Positions 1 to 5,414 of a stretch of DNA of 6,865 nucleotides are shown piece after piece. The notes beneath the pieces are model-generated. The model worked only from the letters and a program-made list of their open reading frames with translations, made no database searches and had not been told where the DNA came from. The stretch comes from Bacteroidales bacterium (GTDB lineage: Bacteria > Bacteroidota > Bacteroidia > Bacteroidales > Paludibacteraceae), in contig JAGHSG010000161.1 of assembly GCA_018066005.1 (NCBI GenBank), forward strand, positions 1-6,865, written 5' to 3'. Position 1 is the first letter of the stretch; every line of letters starts with the position of its first letter. The translations under genes were made by a program, and so were the position numbers.

Positions 1-809
1 ATGGCAGCCGAACCGTTAGAAGCCATTGCGTTGGTGCTCAGGAAGAAGGTATTGCCATAACCGCCGGAAGCGATTACAACGGCGTGACCGAAGAAGCGCT
101 CAATGCGACCGGTAACGAGGTTACGGGCAATAATACCACGTGCACGCTCTTCACCGTTAGCGTCCTTAATCATGACAATGTCCAACATCTCATGACGGTT
201 GTACATCTTAACCTTGCCCTTACCAATCTGACGGCTCAAAGCACTGTAAGCACCGAGCAACAGTTGTTGGCCGGTCTGACCCTTGGCATAGAAAGTACGA
301 CTAACCTGTGCGCCACCGAATGAACGGTTATCCAACAATCCGCCGTATTCACGGGCAAAAGGAACACCTTGTGCTACACATTGGTCGATAATATTATTAC
401 TTACTTCTGCCAAACGATAGACGTTAGCCTCACGAGCACGGTAGTCACCGCCCTTGATGGTATCGTAGTAAAGACGATAAATACTGTCGCCATCGTTCTG
501 GTAGTTCTTAGCAGCATTGATACCACCCTGTGCAGCAATAGAGTGCGCACGACGGGGGCTATCCTGAATGCAGAAATTGAGTACATTAAAGCCCAGTTCA
601 GCCAGCGTAGCAGCAGCCGAAGCACCGGCAAGACCCGTACCTACAACGATAACGTCCAAGCGACGTTTGTTGGCAGGGTTGACCAGTTTCTGATGGTCTT
701 TGTAATTGGTCCATTTCTTCTCCAACGGACCTGCAGGTATCTTCGCCATTTCAGGCGTGATAACCTTATTGGTGATAACTTTCGTATCTTGTTCTTTTTT
801 TGTTGCCAT
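1..809 (-). CDS. frdA: Fumarate reductase / succinate dehydrogenase flavoprotein subunit, N-terminal 269 residues (partial)
   Basis: Catalytic flavoprotein subunit of quinol:fumarate reductase, which interconverts fumarate and succinate on the cytoplasmic face of the inner membrane. The minus-strand frame is open from an ATG at 809-807 to the window edge, so only the N-terminal 269 codons are visible. After a hydrophilic leader of about 50 residues comes the FAD-binding Rossmann motif GTGLAGASAAATLAELG (residues 57-73). The segment RRAHSIAAQGGIN (86-98) follows; its His89 matches the histidine that binds FAD covalently in this family. A further conserved stretch, FGGAQVSRTFYAKGQTGQQ, lies downstream, and the visible part ends just after the second FAD-domain glycine segment (ASGGYGNT). 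The gene follows the cytochrome b subunit by 48 bases on the same strand. An iron-sulfur subunit (frdB) would be expected next, outside the window. In an anaerobe the fumarate-reducing direction is more likely, but the sequence cannot separate frdA from sdhA. Confidence 0.95.
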   Translation of the reverse strand, partial: MATKKEQDTKVITNKVITPEMAKIPAGPLEKKWTNYKDHQKLVNPANKRRLDVIVVGTGLAGASAAATLAELGFNVLNFCIQDSPRRAHSIAAQGGINAAKNYQNDGDSIYRLYYDTIKGGDYRAREANVYRLAEVSNNIIDQCVAQGVPFAREYGGLLDNRSFGGAQVSRTFYAKGQTGQQLLLGAYSALSRQIGKGKVKMYNRHEMLDIVMIKDANGEERARGIIARNLVTGRIERFFGHAVVIASGGYGNTFFLSTNAMASNGSAA

Positions 810-822
810 AACTTTCAATTGT

Positions 823-854
823 TTAATCGGTTAACCGGTTAATCGGTTAATCGG
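823..854 (-). repeat. Four tandem 8-base repeats in the frdC-frdA gap
   Basis: Four head-to-tail octamers lie between the frdC stop and the frdA start. On the sense (minus) strand each reads CCGATTAA, except one variant, CCGGTTAA (831-838 on the plus strand). That variant creates the 12-base palindrome TTAACCGGTTAA at 831-842. The array ends 13 bases before the frdA ATG. It is non-coding, since frdC stops at 858-860. The same octamer core occurs inside ispH and ahead of pfkA in this window. No role is known to me; it could space or unfold the ribosome-binding region, or be slippage-generated sequence. Confidence 0.9.
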
Positions 855-857
855 AAA

Positions 858-1565
858 TTAGTTAATCATCATACCAATGTTAACGCCTAAGAAATAAACA
901 ACTACAACCATAAACAAACCTACGGCGAGGGTGGCGAAGATAACGCCAATCACTTTGATTCGTTTAAGCCAGATAAGGTTGCTCCAACCTAATGTTTGGA
1001 GAGCACTCCATACACCATGACTGAGGTGGAACCACAAAGCTACCAACCAAATCATGTACAACAGGCAGTAGATAATACCGCACCAGCCACAGGTGAACAG
1101 TCCCCTGACAATAGCGCTGCCACCCTGCGGGTCAAACATGGAAGTCTCGATACCGGTCAACTCGGCAAACTGCATCTTCCACCAGAAATTGTACAAGTGC
1201 AACACGATGAAGCCAATGACGATAATACCCAGCACGAGCATGTTTTTAGATGCCCACTGAACACCTTCCTGACGAGCCTCAATAGCATAGCGGTCGTTGC
1301 CACGTGCAGCGCGGTTCTGAATGGTGAGGTAAACGGCATAGCAGAAATGCACCACTACACCCAATGCCAAAACAAGTGTACCGATGATGGCGTACCAATT
1401 AGCACCCAACATGGCACAGATCCAATTGTAGCCCTGTGTGCCAAATATGTCATCAATGACAAGGCACAGGTTCATCGAACCATGAAAGAGCAGGAAAAGG
1501 ACCAAGAACAGGCCCGTAATACTCATAATGAATTTACGGCCAATTGAAGAATCTTTTAACCACAT
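858..1565 (-). CDS. frdC: Fumarate reductase / succinate dehydrogenase cytochrome b subunit (B-type, diheme)
   Basis: Membrane anchor of a B-type succinate:quinone oxidoreductase. It binds heme b and passes electrons between the quinone pool and the FrdA/FrdB pair. The 235-residue protein has five hydrophobic segments (about residues 13-37, 58-82, 108-129, 160-180 and 203-227), the single-subunit five-helix layout of Wolinella FrdC and Bacillus SdhC. Histidines at 28, 73, 123 and 180 or 183 fall in successive helices and are the likely axial ligands of two hemes. This assignment is inferred from spacing, not from a structure. The start MWLKDSSIGRK fits the family, whose short N-terminus precedes helix 1. 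It is the first gene of the operon, with a good Bacteroidetes promoter upstream (1638-1669) and frdA downstream. The alternative name is sdhC. Confidence 0.93.
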   Translation of the reverse strand: MWLKDSSIGRKFIMSITGLFLVLFLLFHGSMNLCLVIDDIFGTQGYNWICAMLGANWYAIIGTLVLALGVVVHFCYAVYLTIQNRAARGNDRYAIEARQEGVQWASKNMLVLGIIVIGFIVLHLYNFWWKMQFAELTGIETSMFDPQGGSAIVRGLFTCGWCGIIYCLLYMIWLVALWFHLSHGVWSALQTLGWSNLIWLKRIKVIGVIFATLAVGLFMVVVVYFLGVNIGMMIN

Positions 1566-1637
1566 AATTAAATTGATGATTGATAAATGATGAATTGATT
1601 ATTAAATATAGATTATTGTTTTCACTGAAATAGCGTG

Positions 1638-1669
1638 CAAAGTTACAAAAAAATTTGCATATTTCCAAA
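1638..1669 (-). promoter_or_regulatory. Bacteroidetes-type promoter for the frd operon
   Basis: On the minus strand a -33 box TTTG (1669-1666) is followed after 20 bases by a perfect -7 box TAACTTTG (1645-1638). This matches the Bacteroides consensus TTTG, 19-21 bases, TAnnTTTG. Transcription should begin near 1630-1634, giving frdC an AT-rich leader of roughly 65-70 bases. The site overlaps the porQ promoter on the opposite strand. It is inferred from the motif match; no start site has been mapped. Confidence 0.75.
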
Positions 1670-1686
1670 AAAAAAGTGTATCTTTG
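1654..1686 (+). promoter_or_regulatory. Bacteroidetes-type promoter for the porQ-cmk-ispH-pfkA operon
   Basis: A -33 box TTTG (1654-1657) and a perfect -7 box TATCTTTG (1679-1686) are separated by 21 bases, within the 19-21 range of the Bacteroides consensus. The predicted start of transcription is only a few bases before the porQ ATG at 1697, so the mRNA would have almost no leader. This placement also argues against the in-frame TTG at 1655 as the porQ start, because that codon lies inside the -33 box. Confidence 0.75.
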
Positions 1687-1696
1687 CACGTTTTTT

Positions 1697-2785
1697 ATGA
1701 GAAAACACGTCGCATATATTATTTTAGGAGTGTGTTTAGGGGTGTTTATACCCTCTTTATCGCATGCGCAAACCCAAGCGGGCGGCAGTAGTGTCTATTC
1801 GTTTTTGAGTCTGCCCTACTCGTCCCGTCTGTGTGCTTTGGGCGGTGACAACGTGGCTATCCGTGACGGGGAGATAAGCATGGCTATGCAGAACCCCGCC
1901 CTGCTGTGCGGCAGTACGGACAAGATATTGGAACTCAACTACGCCAACTACACCAAGACAACCAATTTAGGCAGTGCCTTATTCGGGTGGAACTTCGGCA
2001 GAAGTAAGTTTGAGAAGCATGCAGACGAACCCGACAAACCCAACTATTTTGCAGTCGGTTTTCACTATTTGGACTACGGAAGTATGAAATATGCCGACGA
2101 GAAAGGACAACTGACCGGTGGCACGTTTACCGCCAAAGACATTCTTATAGATATTATGTACGCGCGTCAGTTGGGGCCGATGTTCACCGTAGGTGTGTCA
2201 CTCAAACCGATTATGTCTTTTTACGAGAGTTACTCGGCCTTTGCCCTGGCTGCCGATGTAGGCGGGCACTTCCAAACCAAAGACTCGACTTTCCAAATGG
2301 GTCTGACATTGCGCAATATAGGTTGGCAACTGAAAGGTTTTTACACGTTGGAAGGCGGACAGATGCGGGAGAAACTGCCACTCAACCTCGAATTGGGTTT
2401 GGCTTACCGCTTCAAGCACGCTCCCATACGAATCAGTATGACTATCCACAACATGCAGCGGTGGAATCTCAACTACGAACTGACTAACCAACCGGCAGAC
2501 GATAACAATCAAAAAATACAGTGGTACGACATGATGTTCCGCCACACTATTTTTGCATTGGATATCGTTCCCAAAAGTGAGAAATTCTATCTGACCCTCA
2601 GTTACAACCACCGTCGCCGTGCCGAGATGAATCTGAAAGACCAACGGTCGTTGGCAGGTTTTGCCATAGGTGCCGGAGTACGCATCAAAATGGTGCGTTT
2701 GGGTTTTGCGGTCAGTCAATATACCAAAGGAAACCTGACTTATCAGGCTTCGCTCAGTTTAGATATCAATTCCATGCTCAAATGA
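1697..2785 (+). CDS. porQ: PorQ-family outer-membrane protein (type IX secretion system component homologue)
   Basis: 362 residues from the ATG at 1697. The N-terminus MRKHVAYIILGVCLGVFIPSLSHA is a typical signal peptide, with likely cleavage after SHA. The mature start is followed by SVYSFLSLPYSSRLCALGGDNVAIRDGEISMAMQNPALL split over residues of about 33-70, the hallmark N-terminal region of the PorV/PorQ group. The remainder alternates short polar turns with amphipathic strands, as expected for a FadL-like barrel. In Porphyromonas, PorQ belongs to the attachment complex that anchors type IX cargo to surface lipopolysaccharide, together with PorU, PorV and PorZ. No other type IX gene is in the window, so a working system is not shown here. 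A longer form starting at TTG 1655 is unlikely because it runs through the promoter and would bury the signal peptide. The stop overlaps the cmk start by four bases (ATGA), suggesting translational coupling. Confidence 0.85.
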   Translation: MRKHVAYIILGVCLGVFIPSLSHAQTQAGGSSVYSFLSLPYSSRLCALGGDNVAIRDGEISMAMQNPALLCGSTDKILELNYANYTKTTNLGSALFGWNFGRSKFEKHADEPDKPNYFAVGFHYLDYGSMKYADEKGQLTGGTFTAKDILIDIMYARQLGPMFTVGVSLKPIMSFYESYSAFALAADVGGHFQTKDSTFQMGLTLRNIGWQLKGFYTLEGGQMREKLPLNLELGLAYRFKHAPIRISMTIHNMQRWNLNYELTNQPADDNNQKIQWYDMMFRHTIFALDIVPKSEKFYLTLSYNHRRRAEMNLKDQRSLAGFAIGAGVRIKMVRLGFAVSQYTKGNLTYQASLSLDINSMLK

Positions 2786-3447
2786 AAAAAATAATTGTTG
2801 CCGTTGACGGTCCTTCATCCAGTGGCAAATCGACCATAGCCAAAGCCATTGCCAAAGCAGTCGGATATAATTATATCGACACCGGCGCCATGTATCGTGC
2901 CGTGGCTCTTTACGCCCTTCGGAACGGTCTGGATTCCCAGGACCTTCTGCCCCATTTAGACCAGATAAACATTGCTTTTACGCGTGTTGAAGACGGGTCG
3001 CAACATACATTGCTGAACGGCGAAGATGTAGAAAAGCAGATTCGCACGTTGGAAGTAGGTAATATGGCTTCGCAAGTATCGCCGATTAAGGAAGTGCGGG
3101 CTTTCCTCGTGGCTCAACAGCAAGCCATGGGAAAAGAAAAAGGCATTGTGATGGACGGTCGCGACATAGGTACGGTTGTTTTTCCGCAAGCCGAACTTAA
3201 GCTGTTCATCACCGCTTCGCCCGAAGTGCGTGCCATGCGTCGCTATAAAGAGTTGATCGGCAAAGGCGAGAAGCCCGTTTTTGAAGACGTGGTAGCCGAC
3301 ATCAACGACCGCGACTATCGCGACACGCACCGTGCCGAATCGCCTCTGCGTCAAGCCGAAGATGCCATTTTGTATGACAATTCAGGCATGGAGTTGGAAG
3401 ACCAAATGAAAGATTATCTCCGTTTCTTTAATGATCGTCTCCATTGA
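2782..3447 (+). CDS. cmk: Cytidylate kinase
   Basis: Cytoplasmic kinase that phosphorylates CMP or dCMP with ATP to give the diphosphate, recycling cytidine nucleotides for RNA, DNA and phospholipid synthesis. The 221 residues are close to the usual length. The P-loop GPSSSGKST occupies residues 10-18, and the substrate-binding DTGAMYRAV follows at 33-41. The CMP-binding insert contains TLEVGNMASQVS (89-100). GRDIGTVVFP is at 126-135, and the lid and C-terminal signature DRDYRDTHRAESPL at 176-189 is intact. The gene starts inside the porQ stop and overlaps ispH by 17 bases. Adjacency of cmk and ispH is widespread in bacteria, and in some Clostridia the two are fused. Confidence 0.96.
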   Translation: MKKIIVAVDGPSSSGKSTIAKAIAKAVGYNYIDTGAMYRAVALYALRNGLDSQDLLPHLDQINIAFTRVEDGSQHTLLNGEDVEKQIRTLEVGNMASQVSPIKEVRAFLVAQQQAMGKEKGIVMDGRDIGTVVFPQAELKLFITASPEVRAMRRYKELIGKGEKPVFEDVVADINDRDYRDTHRAESPLRQAEDAILYDNSGMELEDQMKDYLRFFNDRLH

Positions 3448-4378
3448 CACCGGTTCGGGGTTTTGCTTTGGCGTAACCAGTGCCATTCAAAAAGCCGAAG
3501 AGGAACTGAAAAAAGGTCCCTTATGTTGTCTTGGCGATATTGTGCATAACGGCCAGGAAGTTGAACGATTGGAGAAAGCAGGATTGCAGACGATTAATTA
3601 TGCCGACCTAAATAAGATGCAGGGCGGACGGGTCTTGTTACGCGCTCACGGCGAGCCACCATCCACGTATGCGAGTGCACGCGCGAATAAAATAGAGGTC
3701 ATAGACGCCACCTGTCCCGTCGTCAAGAAACTGCAAGAACGTATCCGCTCTACCTACGAGCAACATCCGGATGCACAGATTGTTATCTTTGGCAAAGTTG
3801 GTCATGCCGAAGTCATCGGACTGCAAGGGCAGACCGACAACAAAGCCGTCGTGATTGAAGGCATACAGGACTTGGACAAGATTGATTTCAGTCGCAACAT
3901 ATTCTTCTTTTCCCAAACGACCAAGTCCGTGGACGAATTTAATCAGATCGTGGAAACTATCAAGCACCGGCTTACCGATTCGCCGACTCACCGACTTACC
4001 GATTCACCGATTTTTGAGTACCACGACACCATCTGCCGCAATGTGGCTAACCGTGTAGCACAGATACGGGAGTTCGCCAAGCAACAAGACATTGTTGTTT
4101 TTGTCGGCGGCAAGAAATCCAGTAACGCCAAAGTGCTGTTTGAACATTGCAAGCAAGCCAATAGCGGCACAATTTTTGTATCTTCTCCGGAAGAGATAGA
4201 GCCGAGTCTGTTACGGGTTCATAACGGGTTCATAACGGGTTCTCAACGGACTCAAGACCTACGCATTGGCATCTGTGGTGCAACCAGCACCCCCCTGTGG
4301 CTGATGGAACAGGTGCGTGACCGCCTACTCGATTTACCGATTAACCAATTAACCCACAAATATGGAATACAAGATTAA
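3431..4378 (+). CDS. ispH: 4-hydroxy-3-methylbut-2-enyl diphosphate reductase
   Basis: Last enzyme of the MEP isoprenoid pathway. Its iron-sulfur cluster reduces HMBPP to isopentenyl and dimethylallyl diphosphate in the cytoplasm. The cluster-binding cysteines are Cys12 (GFCFGV), Cys95 (DATCPVV) and Cys202 (DTICRNVANR). Substrate-site His39, His73 and His125, and the catalytic Glu127 in GHAEV, are present, as are SQTT (161-164) and GGKKSSNAKVL (226-236). All the usual active-site residues are kept, so the enzyme should work. At 315 residues it is longer than Bacteroides forms as I recall them (about 290). The excess maps to two tandem-repeat insertions, residues 179-194 and about 261-275, plus a repeat-derived C-terminal tail. 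It overlaps cmk and pfkA by 17 bases each, in a compact operon. Confidence 0.96.
   Translation: MIVSIDTGSGFCFGVTSAIQKAEEELKKGPLCCLGDIVHNGQEVERLEKAGLQTINYADLNKMQGGRVLLRAHGEPPSTYASARANKIEVIDATCPVVKKLQERIRSTYEQHPDAQIVIFGKVGHAEVIGLQGQTDNKAVVIEGIQDLDKIDFSRNIFFFSQTTKSVDEFNQIVETIKHRLTDSPTHRLTDSPIFEYHDTICRNVANRVAQIREFAKQQDIVVFVGGKKSSNAKVLFEHCKQANSGTIFVSSPEEIEPSLLRVHNGFITGSQRTQDLRIGICGATSTPLWLMEQVRDRLLDLPINQLTHKYGIQD
3965..4012 (+). repeat. Six tandem octamers inside ispH, encoding two HRLTDSP repeats
   Basis: Six 8-base units with consensus (T/C)ACCGA(T/C)T run head to tail: CACCGGCT, TACCGATT, CGCCGACT, CACCGACT, TACCGATT and CACCGATT. Because 3 x 8 = 24, the array reads as a doubled eight-residue peptide, HRLTDSPT then HRLTDSPI, at residues 179-194. 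This is just before the conserved FEYHDTIC segment carrying the third cluster cysteine. The location is a variable linker between domains. The core matches the octamer in the frdC-frdA gap. Confidence 0.92.
4213..4245 (+). repeat. Three tandem 11-base repeats inside ispH
   Basis: The unit ACGGGTTCATA occurs twice exactly (4213-4223 and 4224-4234), then once as ACGGGTTCTCA (4235-4245). A decayed fourth copy, ACGGACTCA, follows at 4246-4254. Three copies total 33 bases, preserving the frame. They encode the extra segment around residues 261-272, ahead of the conserved GICGATSTP. The unit differs from the octamer family, so two separate repeat expansions have entered one gene. Confidence 0.9.
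4335..4357 (+). repeat. Octamer repeats at the ispH end and ahead of the pfkA start
   Basis: TACCGATT (4335-4342), AACCAATT (4343-4350) and a partial AACCCAC (4351-4357) continue the octamer pattern. They encode the IspH tail DLPINQLTH and also form the untranslated-side context of pfkA, whose ATG begins five bases after the partial unit. The order CCGATTAA then CAATT close to a start codon resembles the sequence ahead of frdA. Confidence 0.75.
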
Positions 4379-5345
4379 GACAGTAGGAGTCCTCACTTCA
4401 GGAGGTGACGCTCCAGGAATGAATGCCGCCGTTCGTGCCGTAACGCGTGCAGCCATTGTAAACGGCATGCGTGTCAAAGCCATCTTCCGCGGCTATAAAG
4501 GTCTCATAGATGGCGAAGTACAGGAATTTACCACCCAAGATGTAAGTGGTATCATCCAACGTGGCGGAACAATTCTCAAATCCGCCCGCTGCGAAGAGTT
4601 CAAGACTCCCGAAGGACGTAAGAAAGCATACGAGACACTTGTCAGAGAAGAAATAGATGCCTTGATTGTGATTGGTGGTGACGGTACGTTTACCGGTGCC
4701 CGAAACTTGGCACAAGAATATAATGTCACTGTCATTGGTGTACCCGCTACGATTGATAACGACCTGTGGGGAACAGACTCTACCATCGGTTATGACACCG
4801 CGCTCAACACCATCATGGATTGTGTAGATAAACTGCGTGACACGGGAACGAGTCATGAACGTGTTTTTGTGGTTGAAGTGATGGGTCGTGACGCCGGTTT
4901 CTTGACGCTGAATGCTGCCATTGCATCCGGAGCCGAAGCTGCTATCATTCCAGAAAAAGCCACCATTGCAGAGCAAATCGACGAAGCATTGGGTCAAGGT
5001 CGCCGCAAGCACAAGAACTCCGCCATCGTACTGGTACAAGAGCATGCTATAGAAGGCGGTGCCAACAAAGTGGCAGAGATGATTGAACAGGCCCACCCTG
5101 ATTATGGAACACGCGTCACTATTTTAGGTCACCTGCAACGCGGCGGAATACCTACGGCAGCCGACCGCATCCTGGCTTCGCGTTTAGGTTGTCATGCTAT
5201 CCTGTCCCTGTTGGATGAGCAACGCAGCATCATGATTGGTATGCAAAACGGCAATATAGCCTACGTTCCGTTGGCACAAGCCATCAAACAGAAAAAAGAC
5301 ATCGGCACCGACCGCTGGAATGCCCTACATATGCTGAGTATATAA
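4362..5345 (+). CDS. pfkA: 6-phosphofructokinase, ATP-type
   Basis: Glycolytic enzyme that phosphorylates fructose 6-phosphate to the 1,6-bisphosphate in the cytoplasm. The 327 residues match the usual bacterial short form. Conserved elements in order are TSGGDAPGMNAAVRA (12-26) at the nucleotide site, SARCEEF (74-80), GGDGTFTGA (105-113), the catalytic PATIDNDL (128-135), MGRDAGFL (174-181) and LGHLQRGG (255-262). Gly108 after Asp107 is the residue typical of ATP-dependent enzymes; pyrophosphate-dependent forms usually carry Asp there. The position that is Gly in Escherichia coli PfkA (124) and Lys in pyrophosphate enzymes is Ala129 here. The ATP call is therefore likely but not certain. The gene is last in the operon, starts inside ispH with a 17-base overlap, and is followed by a strong terminator. 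Confidence 0.95.
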   Translation: MEYKIKTVGVLTSGGDAPGMNAAVRAVTRAAIVNGMRVKAIFRGYKGLIDGEVQEFTTQDVSGIIQRGGTILKSARCEEFKTPEGRKKAYETLVREEIDALIVIGGDGTFTGARNLAQEYNVTVIGVPATIDNDLWGTDSTIGYDTALNTIMDCVDKLRDTGTSHERVFVVEVMGRDAGFLTLNAAIASGAEAAIIPEKATIAEQIDEALGQGRRKHKNSAIVLVQEHAIEGGANKVAEMIEQAHPDYGTRVTILGHLQRGGIPTAADRILASRLGCHAILSLLDEQRSIMIGMQNGNIAYVPLAQAIKQKKDIGTDRWNALHMLSI

Positions 5346-5370
5346 AACCAATACCTAATATACAACAAAA

Positions 5371-5401
5371 AAAAATGCCTGACCGCAAGTCAGGCATTTT
5401 T
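5371..5401. terminator. Bidirectional intrinsic terminator between pfkA and the converging gene
   Basis: A perfect 13-bp stem (5371-5383 pairing with 5389-5401) closes a five-base loop, CGCAA. The core TGCCTGAC/GTCAGGCA is flanked by A5 on one side and T5 on the other, so it reads as a stem plus U-run from either strand. It lies 25 bases after the pfkA stop and 13 bases beyond the stop of the minus-strand gene, and should end both transcripts. Confidence 0.92.
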
Positions 5402-5414
5402 AGTACTATGTCTT

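Larger units (their letters stand above)
1634..1690. repeat. Inverted repeat pairing the two divergent promoters
   Basis: CGTGCAAAGTTACA (1634-1647) and TGTATCTTTGCACG (1677-1690) are inverted copies matching at 13 of 14 bases, centred at about 1662. Each arm contains the -7 box of one promoter and its downstream GCACG extension. The inner -33 boxes (TTTG at 1654, CAAA at 1666) are also symmetric about nearly the same centre. The region may therefore behave as one mirrored double promoter, or the outer arms may additionally serve as an operator. Part of the symmetry is forced by each arm matching the same promoter consensus. Confidence 0.8.

Noticed and set aside
369..842. Plus-strand open frame opposite frdA
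   Set aside because: The opposite strand encodes an unmistakable FAD-binding flavoprotein, and this frame runs through the non-coding octamer array at its end.
831..842. The 12-base palindrome TTAACCGGTTAA as a regulator binding site
   Set aside because: It arises automatically from one variant unit in the octamer array, and no matching copy is found at either promoter in the window.
823..854. CRISPR-like or attachment-site reading of the octamer array
   Set aside because: The units are 8 bases with no spacers, and there is no integrase, cas gene or target duplication nearby; a short tandem repeat explains it fully.
996..1547. Long plus-strand open frame opposite the cytochrome b gene
   Set aside because: It is fully antisense to a clearly recognisable five-helix cytochrome b, has no domain-like composition, and no promoter of its own is seen.
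1655..1696. In-frame TTG at 1655 giving porQ an extra 14 N-terminal residues
   Set aside because: The TTG lies inside the -33 box of the porQ promoter, would not be transcribed from it, and would place a lysine-rich tail ahead of a good signal peptide that begins at 1697.
4398..5096. Minus-strand open frame of 232 codons opposite pfkA
   Set aside because: It is antisense to an intact pfkA with all its motifs; the translation is low-complexity and resembles no family I know.
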